NCBI GenBank assembly: GCA_950106755.1
Contig: OX467090.1
Location: 3,534,001-3,598,000, forward strand
DNA: 64,000 nt
Direction of reading: 5' to 3'
DNA from: Climacium dendroides
Taxonomy: Eukaryota > Streptophyta > Bryopsida > Hypnales > Climaciaceae
Shown piece by piece: positions 48,568 to 58,851 of the stretch; the first letter of the stretch is position 1, and each line of letters starts with the position of its first letter. The notes under the pieces were generated by a model. It did not search any database and had not been told where the DNA came from. It was given only the letters and a program-made list of their open reading frames with translations. The translations under genes and the position numbers were made by a program.

Positions 48568-49264
48568 GGTCCACGAGTAGAAAGTGGTGGTAATGAACCA
48601 ATTGTAACAGAAGCAACGGCCAATACTTCTAGGCGCGTTCTTAGGCATGGAAGACGTTGAATGTTTTTCAAAAGACAATAGGATCTTCATGTTTTCAAAT
48701 GAAATGGATTTTGAGGCTCAATACCTTACATATTGAAATCGGCATTAATATGAAGTAGTACTTTTGTTCCTTTCATTCTATCCTTCATTTATGGTAAGGG
48801 TTTCAATTTATTTTGATATATATTGTAACTAATATGATTTGATTTCCATGTTTAGCTTTTCTAAAATCAAAATAAATAGATTTTTTCATTAAATTAAAAA
48901 AGGCATAACTAGAAAATGGATTCTTATACTAGCCAAAAATATTAAAATATTCTACTGATTTCGAATAAAAAGATAAATTTGGGTTGATAGTCAAATTTGA
49001 CTTCAAGGTGTTTGTTGTAGTTGTTTACTTGTTTGAGGTGTGATAAAAAAAAAATACACTCAATGTTTAGATAAAATACATTTATATATATATAAAAACG
49101 AGTACAAAATGGATTGAGGGCACAAAGTGTGCTACATTGCTATGGATGTCCTGAAGCCGATACTATAATAACCACATTTGCTAAGAAAACATTAATTTTG
49201 CAAATCTATGGTAATACACTATCATCTAATCCTCATTGCACGCTTAGTCATCTTGAAGGTCTTG
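48568..49264. other. Convergent 3' region
   Basis: Space between the transposase and the oppositely oriented kinase gene. The first 93 bp look like the original transposase C-terminus. The rest is AT-rich with no gene. Confidence 0.5.
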
Positions 49265-50887
49265 TTATTTCCGGGCCTCGCGGTAGCAATCCACGAGTGG
49301 TGTCCAAAACGTTGGAGCACCACTTAGACGTTGCACGGCAAATGTCACTGAGCGTCGTTGTAGTGGCTCCACCTTGCACAATTCACCCAGTGTCGCTTGA
49401 AATGTACCAAATGCCGTATGGTCAGAAATCATCTCTGTATTTTCGCGATCCTTTTTCCATACCTTCATAGCCAATCTTCCTATAGAGTATCCATCCATGT
49501 GTATACTAACAGATGGCGGCTTACCCATGCGACTAGGAGATGTTGAAGTTCCTGTCTCTCCAACCATGTACATCAACTCCGGAGCCACCCACCAACGTTA
49601 TTTGCGAGTTGCCTGCAACTTATTTGCACAACTGAATTGGTAAAGAGAAGGGGTTTCTTCATTGATGCGGCTACCCATTCCCCAATCACATAGACCAATC
49701 CACACGGTTCTTCCATCGTCATTCGGAAAGTGAAGCATGATGTTCTCCGGTGTGATGTCATTGTGCAGTATTGAACATTGTTGCACTGCATCCACAATGC
49801 AGAGCAACGCCCACGCAAGTTCGGTGCGCTTCTGTCTGTATGCCATAAGTCGTTTCATAGCTTGCATTGTTTGTGGAGTTGCATGGTAAGCCACCTCCCC
49901 AATTTCGTCTGGATCTCGGGTCTTCTCATCAAGGGTAAACATGGCGCTCAGAGTATCTCCATTCCATCATTGAGAATAACACTCCATGGTCATGTCATTT
50001 ATGGCAAAGAATTTGATGACCCTTGGATGATCGCATGGACAAACCAATGCCTCAATGGACAACTTCTCCCTTGACTTCTTCAAGTCATCAACGCGCACGG
50101 TTGACTTCCCAGCTAATTCCATATTCTCGGGAATATGGTTCGAATTCTGAAGACAAACCTTGCGCACCCTCCCATGCCCCCCTTGTTTGTTATGGCCAGA
50201 CAACGGAACCACCACAACTCCTCTCTCAAGAAAAACCACTCTACCCGCAGCTTGTTGACCAAAGGCCAAGTTTTGACTTCGTTGAAACCACGGAGCAGAA
50301 CGGATGTTGTTTGAAGATAGTCCCCGCATTGCTTCATGCCACCAATACACCTTCTTGTGCAACAAATTCAATGCTTGTTGTTTGGGAACTACACTCTTTT
50401 GAAAGCCTTTGATTTTTTCCGTAACTTGGGCAAGGTTGAAGATGCACGTTTGCACTTGTGACTCCAGCCAATGATTGAAGGATTCCTTTGTGCGGTCTTC
50501 CAACCACTCATCCTCGCTCATTGTTGTCCAAAACATGTGGTGGAACTTTTGTTTGATGGCATCCACCCCCTATAATCCGCGCGACACATATGTTGTGTTC
50601 AACTGCGGAATTGAATACTGCTCAAAAAAACCCAACGCCACTTCATGCAATTTGCGCGTTGCAACCTTGCTTGGCCACTTCTCTGGATTTGTGGCCTTGT
50701 GCCTTTTCCATTGTTTTTTCTTCGACTTTGAAGACTCTCCCGCACCCACAATTGCTATGGCTCCTTTTGCAGCTACAGCCTCTGAAATTTGGCTTTCTGA
50801 TTCCGCAGACGGGTCCAAACTCGTTCCATCTCCAACTCCTGAAAACCACGCATCAACCTTCCTCTTCGAGAAATCGCGACCAGCCAT
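49265..50887 (-). pseudogene. Protein kinase cargo gene (decayed)
   Basis: One continuous minus-strand frame of 541 codons, ATG 50887 to TAA 49265, broken by TAG 50570, TGA 49967 and TAA 49598. It has no frameshift. About 230 N-terminal residues lack known motifs. The kinase domain follows: a Gly-rich loop GGHGRV (residues 236-241), a candidate Lys (K261) and alpha-C Glu (E279), HPRVIKF, the catalytic loop HNDITPEN (H375, D377, N382), DWG (D401) in place of DFG, VAPE (434-437), and DGYSIGR for subdomain IX. HND and DWG are variants seen in divergent plant kinases; the catalytic Asp and Asn are present. The substrate is unknown. It is transcribed away from the 51094-51480 CGTCC array. The stops correspond to CAG, CGA and CAA changed by C-to-T. 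Confidence 0.8.
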
Positions 50888-51093
50888 TGTGATAGTAGTG
50901 ATAATCCAGAGGAATTAGGAATTCGGATTCCACAAAGTGAAAAACCGACCCCTTATTCCTCAAACCAGCCTCTCACAAGCACCCGCACTCCCAAGCAAGG
51001 ACTGCAACCAATCCAAGACAAGCGAGCACCGTCAGAGCAAGAGAGACTGTGGCAGAAATGAATCCAACCCCCTTCTATATACCCATTTCCTCT

Positions 51094-51480
51094 CGACGGC
51101 ATGACCGTCAATCTGGACAGGCATGCCGTCCACAGGACGGACATGCCGTCGAGAGGACGGACATGCCGTCGAGAGGACGGACATGCCGTCGAGAGGACGG
51201 ACAGGCCGTCGAGAGGACGGTCATGCCGTCCACATCGACGGTCAGGCTGTCGACAGGACGGACATGCCGTCGAGTAGACGGTCGCGTCGTCCAGATCGAC
51301 GGACAGGCCGTCGAGAGGACGGTCATGCCGTCCACATCGACGGTCAGGCCGTCGACAGGACGGACATGCCGTCGAGTGGACGGTCGCATCGTCCAGATCG
51401 ACGATCATGCCGTCAAGAGGACGAACTCCGTCCCCCATCCACGGGCGTCCAGGGCGTCCAGGGGACGAAAAGACCGTCGA
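51094..51480. repeat. CGTCC array 2, upstream of kinase gene
   Basis: Tandem units of about 20 bp such as GACGGACATGCCGTCGAGAG. They share the GACGG/CCGTC core with the other arrays but have a different unit. The array begins about 200 bp upstream of the kinase ATG. ORFs across it are artefacts of the repeat. Confidence 0.92.
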
Positions 51481-52387
51481 AACAAGCTGTCGCCCAAAGT
51501 GCTGGAAGCATGGAATTAATTGCGAATCCTTGTTCGGGGAATTTCTCAATTATCTTGTTTTCCACCTTGGGACTTGTTAGGACAGGTGTCCATGTTTGAA
51601 CTACTACATTGTCTATGGTGGCGGGAAGTTTTGGAGTGCTAATTAAATGTTCACGTTTGTTCCTATGAATGTACAAATAAATACCAATAATGACATTCAA
51701 ATGCAGATGAAGGGTTTAGGGTTTAAGCTCGAATAAAATGGAATTTTATTTAGTTGCACATAAATAAAGGGAAAAACATAGACCAAAATTACAAAAGGGC
51801 ATATTCAAAACATCTTAATTTAAGACCTGAAATATTTTTGATGTTCACATAAAAAATTGGGTCATTTCATTTGCACCCATAATAAGAAAGTCGTGGCCAA
51901 TGTTTGTATTACAACGATCAAGGCATCCCCTCACAACTTAAATAATTTATATGGATCAAATTTAAATGCAATGAATTTTAGAATTCCATATAGAGTAATT
52001 TCACCTTTGGAATTATTGTAATTTGATTCCAAGCTTCCCTATATGTAAGTGCACCTAACAATTTCACAATTTAGTATTTCTTGAATATTCAACCTGCATG
52101 TATTCAATTCAAACATACAAACATTCACTAATTTACTAAGTCCATATCAAATATACAGAATCAAAGACAAAATGGGCCTCTAAAAGCTAAACTTTGATAT
52201 CGTAAACTTAATTTTAAAATCATTCATTAAAAAAGATATCTAAAAAACGTCGAAAAAAAAATGTATAATATAGAATCATTGATTCATTACAAACATTCCT
52301 ACTTCTTGCATTTGATCCAATACACCAAAACAAGAGGACTTCCCCTATCTATGCTGAAAGATAAACTTATACTCTGATTTATGTTTC

Positions 52388-52600
52388 CAAGTAAATCCTA
52401 AACTCTAATAATCCATACCCTATACCCTAAACTCTATACTGTAAACCCTAAACCCTATATCCTAAACCCTATACTCTATACACTATATCCTAAACCCTAA
52501 ACCCTATACCCTATATCCTAAACCCTATACGCTATACTTTGTACCCTATATCCTAAACCCCACACCCTATATCCTAAACCTATACCTTAAATGCTCTTTC
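52388..52600. repeat. Degenerate telomere-like tract
   Basis: A run of AAACCCTAAACCCTATA and TATCCTAAACCC variants over about 210 bp. The heptamer CCCTAAA alternates with decayed forms such as CCCTATA. It is an interstitial tract inside the hAT element. Confidence 0.85.
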
Positions 52601-53083
52601 TTATTTTCCTTTTAAGACTATTTGATGTTGCTCAACTTTATGTGATTTTAGCAAATAATTTCAAATTGAAGTAAGACCAAATCCAAAAATAGATGAATGT
52701 CTTCTAATATTTCATATAGTTTTCTAACAAATGTTTCGCCGAAAACCGTAATATATTACATTTGTCCTTTGGGTTGAAATTTTGATCTAGTTTCTTGTCC
52801 TATATACTAAAAGTCTTCTAACTAATGGTTTTAGTTTAATTTAGGATACTAACACTTTTGAATCTACAACTCATATCTATATTTTACTTATTTCCTATTA
52901 CATTAAAAGTGAACCAATATGGTGTTTTACAGAATAGAATGTAGATAATTAAAGAATATATAATCTTTAAATGGAAATACTGACATCCTCATATAACCGC
53001 TAGTTAATTCTCAAAATCATCGAACCATGCAAGTTGAATGAAGTGTGAAGCCAATAATACCTTAACATCCATAATATTCCCTG

Positions 53084-53189
53084 TACCTTTATAATATCAC
53101 ATTTTAACACTATGTGATGTTACAGAAGTGGAGTGGCTGTTGCAATTTTGTATTATTATACGGTGTTAAAATGTGATATTATAAAGGTA
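53084..53189. repeat. 27-bp perfect inverted repeat
   Basis: The arm at 53084-53110 (TACCTTTATAATATCAC...) is exactly reverse-complemented at 53163-53189, with a 52-bp loop. Related words (AATATCACA, GTGTAAAAT) recur just after, at 53198-53220. Probably a small MITE remnant. Confidence 0.85.
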
Positions 53190-53888
53190 TTGGGCCTCTG
53201 TAATATCACACTGTGTAAAATTATGGTATTACAAAGGACCTTGTGATTTTAGTAGTATGATAGTGGTTGGCGCTTGCTATGCTACACATTCATCATTTGA
53301 ATTTTATTGAATTTTTATGTATTAAATAAAATAAAGAACACAAATTTCAATAAACCTTCAAATAAAAGTTTCAATAAACCTTCTATTTACTACTAAAATC
53401 TTTATATAATTTTGTTTATAAATAAGCATATATTGAAATGTACAATAGAAATTTATTGAATGATGAATAAAATATATGCAATGGGCAATATGTAAAAGAT
53501 CTACATGTATTATTAGAATTTTAATGTATTTGACAAAATGCAGAACACAAATTCCAATAAATTTTCAAATCCAAATTATTAAAATCTTTATATAAATTTT
53601 TTATAAATAAGAATATATTGAAATATAAAATAAATATTTATTCAATCATGAATGAAATATATCCAATGGTGAATGTTGTAAAAGATAAAATATATAATAA
53701 AATGCATTAGTAATTTGACTCAATTGTTACAAACAATGGCAAAACAAATTGAAGAATTGAAAAGAAAACTTGTAAATCTCAAAAACTTTGTAAACAACTT
53801 TGTTGAGAGATCCAAAATTGCTTCAATTGAATGAATTTTTCACATCATTTGGTAGTAGCAATAGAAAATTTCAATCATGAACACACAA

Positions 53889-54090
53889 AGGGCAAGCCGT
53901 CGAGGGGACGGGCAAGCCGTCCAGCAGGACGGGCAAGCCGTCGAAGGAACTCGCGGGCGGCGCCGTAATGATTTTTCAATCCTCTTTTCGGCGCCCCGAG
54001 CCTTCGGACGGCTTTCCAAACCTGTCCCGAACCTTCGTGGACGGATTGACCGTCCATTCCAAGGCCGTCCCACATCCCTGGACGGTCTGG
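53889..54090. repeat. CGTCC array 3, upstream of RING gene
   Basis: Shorter and more degenerate than the other arrays: GACGGGCAAGCCGTC units at 53889-53945, then scattered GGACGG and CCGTCC words to 54090. It ends 285 bp upstream of the RING gene ATG. Confidence 0.85.
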
Positions 54091-54374
54091 ATTCGAGCTG
54101 GATGACATGATTACGTCCTAATCACCGGGCGTAATTGGGTCGGTAATTCGGAGGTATAAGTATGTTTATCCCCCTCATTTGAAATCGCTTCCTCTTTTGA
54201 GTTGCTTTGTCCTTACTTGAGAAAGCTTTGCATTGTAATTCGAGAGGAAGTGTTATACATCTGGCATTTATTTTGCCACTTTTCAGTTGCCTTCACGCAA
54301 CAGAAGGCAAAGCAAATTGTCAGTGTATCCGCAAACAGACTACAGGTACAGGGAATTTGGGACAGGTATCCAAA

Positions 54375-56579
54375 ATGGATGGAGAGGATGCAGCACGAGG
54401 TTCAGGACATGGAGGTGAGCCCGCAAATAGAAAGAAGAGGGGGAACAGGGCAACTTTAGATTGGGGCACACTCAATGCCCCGGAGATTCTGGCAAACGAG
54501 GGGTGGATGAATGAAGATTCACTGTGGACAAGAGTGACGTGTCGTAAGTTCGTAGATTGGGCCCACATCAACCGCCATTGGGCACTTGACCGGTACGAGG
54601 TAAATGTGAAATGCGGGGTTGTAAATTTCGACCAGTGCCGACATCCACACTTCAAGAAGAGATTGATTGAAGTGGCATTGGCAATTTGGGGTTCGAGATC
54701 CAGAAGAGATGGGACCCTTTCGTTGTGCCAAATGGCATATGCGGAAGTTTTTCTTGGGAAGGATGTGGATTAGAGAACCTTCCTCGGCAAGATGCGTCAT
54801 GGTCAATCACCAAATAGACCTCGCAGCATTCCACCAAACCCTGCCGTGCCATTGGACAATGTACCCAATGTGCAAGAAAACTCGGAAGAGCAAGTGGAGC
54901 AACCCGGGATGGAGGTGATGGAGGTAGAGGGTGGCATGGGCACCGAAGAAGACCTACCCAATGAAGATGCGATTGGTGGAGTGGAAGGTGAAGGTGATGA
55001 AGTACTTCGCTTGTGACAATTAGTCCAAACACTGCAAGCAGAAAAGGAAGCCGCATTACGACAACATGCTGTAGAGTTGGAAGGGCACAGGGCTAGGGTG
55101 AAGGCCCTTATGGATGAGAATGCAAGACTCATCGCACGCGAGGCCGACCTCGTAGCACGTGAAAGGCGGTTGAGTACGGACGAAATTCCACCACTTGATG
55201 TGGTGGTCGAACGTGCTACATACGGTGCAGACGAAGACAAATCAGGCCCCAGCAATGCAAACGAGTTTAGGGTGCGGTCACGGTCCTTGTTTCCGAGTGT
55301 TGGAGGTGCCATGTTGGATATTATGCGTGCACGTGCGGAGTGAGCTGAAGCAGAGGTTGGAAGTACTAAAGCCCACGTTGAAGAATTGACAAACGCTATG
55401 CGGGCTTTGGAACTTCGCGCCAACAAAGCCGAGGCAGATGTGGTGGTGCTTACTACAGCTCAAGCTGGCTTGGAGCAGACCATGACCGCATTAAGTGCTC
55501 AAAATATGCAGTTGGTCCAAAACCCGCAGAAGGAACGCATGCTGCTTCAAATGTGCAACATGAAGTTGACATGCAGCTTAGCACTAAGCGAGGTTGAGCA
55601 GATGCAACGTGAAGTGAAGAGAGTGGCTGCGGAGTTCAATAATGGCGGCAAACGTTATTTTGGCTTGACCTCGTGGCCTCGAGTAGAAGAAATGTTCACT
55701 GATGATTTGCCAGTGAAGCTCGAGAATGCAAGCATCGATTGGAATAGTTCTCCAGACTTGGAATTCCAATACGACACGGAGCGCTATCGATACGAGCCAG
55801 CGAACGGCGATGGGATTAGGCCACTAGTGTGGCCTTTGGTTCCCGATTTTGTTCAAGATGGCCCCACATGTATTATGTGCCAAGAACCATTTGGCCCCGA
55901 GGGTGGATGGCATCTTGGTACATGTGGCCATTTATACCACCCCATGTGCCTCATTCCACACATGGTCACCCGAAAAAGATGTGCACAATGCAAGGCTCCA
56001 TTTCATCCAAGGCTGTACAAAATGTTTGGCCTCCAAGCCCACATGCCTGAACATTACGAGCACAATGAAGAAAATTTACCAGGGCCCGCGAATAGAGCGC
56101 ATTGGGGGATGGACATGACTTAGCTTTGGAAGTGGGGCCACGACAATCGACACCTCCCGGCAAGAACGGTTGTGGAGATACACTAGGAGAATGATGACGC
56201 GGTGACAGAGGTGATTAAGAGGGTAATTGGAGCTGGTGATCCAGGGCGGCGATTATATTTTGGTCAAATTGCTGGTGGACATTGGGACCCGGACCTCTCC
56301 ATTTTTGTGCGTGCACCACATCCACAAGGCATAATGTTTAACTCTCAAGGCATGCTTGTTGGATTCGAAGGTGAATTGAGTTTTGAGGAAAAAATGAACT
56401 ACATTGAAGACAATACCTTCCATGAGCCTGCACTTGTGAGTGCCATTTTCTCCTATTTACACAATAGATACGATTATGACGCACATCAGCTTTTGACGAC
56501 TTTGCAATCAAGAGAAGAGTTGCAAAGATTTTTGAGAAGCAGCATAGCACGAGGCATTGTAATTGAAGAAATAGAATAG
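54375..56579 (+). pseudogene. Coiled-coil RING-H2 cargo gene (decayed)
   Basis: One continuous frame of 735 codons from ATG 54375 to TAG 56579, broken by TAG 54771, TGA 55014, TGA 55341, TAG 56121 and TAG 56184, with no frameshift. Order: a Trp-rich N-terminal globular region (LDWGTLNAPEIL, WAHINRHWALDRYEV); a Pro/acidic linker; a long coiled-coil (about 55017-55640, Ala/Glu/Arg heptads); then RING-H2 at 55869-55991 with the exact pattern C-x2-C-x14-C-x-H-x2-H-x2-C-x10-C-x2-C. A C-terminal region follows (RRLYFGQIAGGHWDPDL). RING-H2 proteins are usually ubiquitin E3 ligases, so a role in ubiquitylation is inferred. All eight zinc ligands remain. Every stop fits CAG or CGA changed by C-to-T. 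Confidence 0.82.
55869..55991 (+). other. RING-H2 zinc-binding domain
   Basis: Begins CIMCQEPFGPEGG and ends CAQC, with GTCGHLYHPMC between. All eight Cys/His ligands are present and correctly spaced. Confidence 0.9.
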
Positions 56580-58119
56580 ATAGTTTTTCATGACGCTGTG
56601 TACAAATAGATAGATGCATAGAATTAAATTTCTAAAGTTGTACAAAGTAGAGCAATGTAAAGCCTAAACCAATGTACCACGTTTTGATGGATTTATAAAA
56701 CATTGTACATTTATCATTTTCTTTTCCCCTCGTGTATTGTTGCTTTGCCTTTGTCTTTTGGGTTAATCCATTGGCCGTTTTCCTATTAGTGTAGAAGAAT
56801 CTTATATACTTAGATGGTAGAACCCTCACGGATTATTATTTTTTTATTTCTTGCCAAACAATGTAAAATCAATTTAGCAACTTTTGTAATTAGAAATTCA
56901 ATAACGAACTCTAATCCCTTATCCTTAGAATCCTAAATGTCCAAGGTTTGCTTTGAGCTTTGTAGAATTTGCTCTAAATTGAACAACATGTCAACATTTT
57001 CATTAGGTGTATCAATTTTCAAAAAATTGTAATTGTATAAATTCGAACTAGGCATGTTAGTTACCACATAGAAAAGGAATCCTAAACAATATCACTTATG
57101 GAATAAAAGATTATAATGTTTGCCCAGGAGGGTGCTAAAACTAAAAAAATGATGTGAAGTCTTACAATCCTCTTTTTACAAGTCCAATTTAAAAAATTGG
57201 TGACCAAACAAATATGAGATTAGAGGACCTAATATGTATAACCCCAATCAATTTATGCCTTTTAAAAATCTATACTATAATTTTCTTTAATTTTAAATGA
57301 ATTTTGAATGTCATTTTTCCTCCAAGATCCAATGTTTTTGAAGCACATTTCCAAGACCTCTCAATACTACAACAAGTCAAGATTGCAATAGGTACCCTTG
57401 CACAAAGTTTAGAATAGAAAAATCACTATCACATATTTTTAAGAACAGACTATTGATGCTATAACTAGAATTCAAGAACAATTTTTTAACTTCAAAGTTT
57501 GAACAACACCAGATTTGGGTGCCTTGGGCATGTAGGGGTTAACCATTTTTTGGACGATGAACAAATTCAGCTTCCTATTTCAGTTTGGTTTTTGCTTGGA
57601 TCAAAGTCATCCTAATTTTTGGTGATACTTTATCTAGTTGACTAGTTCATGTCTTATCTAATGGTTTGATTTGTTGTTCTTAGAATACACATTTTTCTAA
57701 AATTACAAATGTGGAAGTGTGTCAAGTGGTCAACTTGCATTGACACTAGTTCAAAATTGAATTTGCAAAAATGAGGTCATAGATGTAAAGAGTATAAAAA
57801 TTTCAAAAAATCACCATGTCAATGCAACCTCATTTTAAGTCCATTCCAACAAATTTCAATCGAGGAATGATAATATTTTGCTTGTAATTGAATTTTGAAG
57901 GAATTTTGAATTTTTCCTTTCAAAATGTATAGAAAAAGATTGGTGATAGCATTGGTAGATCTAACCTTACGGATGGAATCTACAACTCAAAATCTACAAC
58001 TTCTGTTTGTATACCAATTCCAAAATATTCTTCTAAATCATACTTTATAATGGTATTTTCCAAATTGTCATTTTGGGAGAAGAGTCCAGATGTTCAGGGG
58101 TTAAGTGCAACAAATTCAA
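56580..58119. other. AT-rich gene-free DNA in hAT element
   Basis: 3' side of the RING gene. No ORF or repeat that I can support. Confidence 0.5.
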
Positions 58120-58700
58120 AGCCCATCCATCCCGCCAAACCGTCCATCTCGACCGTCCAGCCAAATCGTCCATCTCGACTGTCCAGCCAAACCATCCATC
58201 TCGACCATCCAACCAAACCGTCCATCTCGACCGTCCAGCCAATCCGTCCATCTTGACCGTCCAGCCAAACCGTCCATCTCGACCGTCCAACCAGACCGTC
58301 TAGATCGACGGTCCAGATCGACCGTCCATCTCGACCGTCCAGCCAGACCGTCTAGATCGACCGTCCAGATCGATCGTCCATCTCGGCCGTCCTGCCAGGC
58401 CGTCCAGATCGACCGTCCAGATCGATCGTCCATCTCGGCCGTCCTGCCAGGCCGTCCAGATCGACCGTCCAGCCAGGCCGTCCAGATCGACCGTCCAGCC
58501 AGGCCGTCCAGATCGACCGTCTAGCCAGGCCGTCCAGATCGACCGTCCAGCCAGACCGTCTAGATCGACAGTCCAGATGGACTATCCAGGTCGACGGTCC
58601 ATCTCGGCCATCCAACCGGACTGTCCAGATCGACCGTCCAGCCCAACCGTCCACATCGACCGTTCATCCGACCGTCCATCGCAACCGTCCAGAGCTCCCG
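58120..58700. repeat. CGTCC array 4, right subterminal
   Basis: Long array of CCGTCCATCTCGA, CCGTCCAGCCAAA and CCGTCCAGATCGA half-units of about 13 bp, ending 150 bp inside the right end. It faces array 1 at the other end and shares its CCGTCC core. ORFs across it are artefacts. Confidence 0.93.
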
Positions 58701-58841
58701 GCGACGAAGCTCGTCCATCCATTTCTGTAGTCTGAATCATCCTTTGTTGCCGGTTGTCATTTGGATTTCATCTTGACGGACGCCGGGGATGGATCCTGAC
58801 GTCCGTCCGGACATCCTGACGGACGGATGCGACGTGACGGG

Positions 58842-58851
58842 GACAACCCTG
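58842..58851. repeat. hAT right terminal inverted repeat
   Basis: GACAACCCTG, the exact reverse complement of 44642-44651. Next to it, GGATCC with GACGTC-type words is shared by both subterminal regions. Confidence 0.92.

Larger units (their letters stand above)
51481..53888. other. AT-rich spacer between cargo promoters
   Basis: About 2.4 kb with no gene, lying between two divergent promoters. It contains a degenerate telomere-like tract and a 27-bp inverted repeat, listed separately. Confidence 0.55.
44642..58851. mobile_element. Giant 14.2-kb hAT transposon with cargo genes
   Basis: Both ends carry the 10-bp inverted repeat CAGGGTTGTC (44642-44651 and 58842-58851), and an 8-bp target duplication flanks the element. 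Joining the flanks restores one exon of the ParB-methyltransferase gene (FYIC followed by DGNHRLISW), an independent proof of the borders. Inside, from left: a CGTCC array, hAT transposase (plus), protein kinase (minus), a second CGTCC array, an AT-rich spacer of about 2.3 kb, a third array, a RING-H2 gene (plus), about 1.5 kb of AT-rich DNA, and a fourth array. Typical hAT elements are 2.5-5 kb and encode only transposase, so the size and cargo are unusual. Confidence 0.93.

Noticed and set aside
51049..51600. ORFs of repeated DGHAVERTDMPSRGR type
   Set aside because: Translation of the 20-bp satellite array 2; open on both strands.
58045..58654. ORFs of repeated DGRDGRFGWTVEMD and PSRPSSQ type
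   Set aside because: Translation of satellite array 4; open in several frames.
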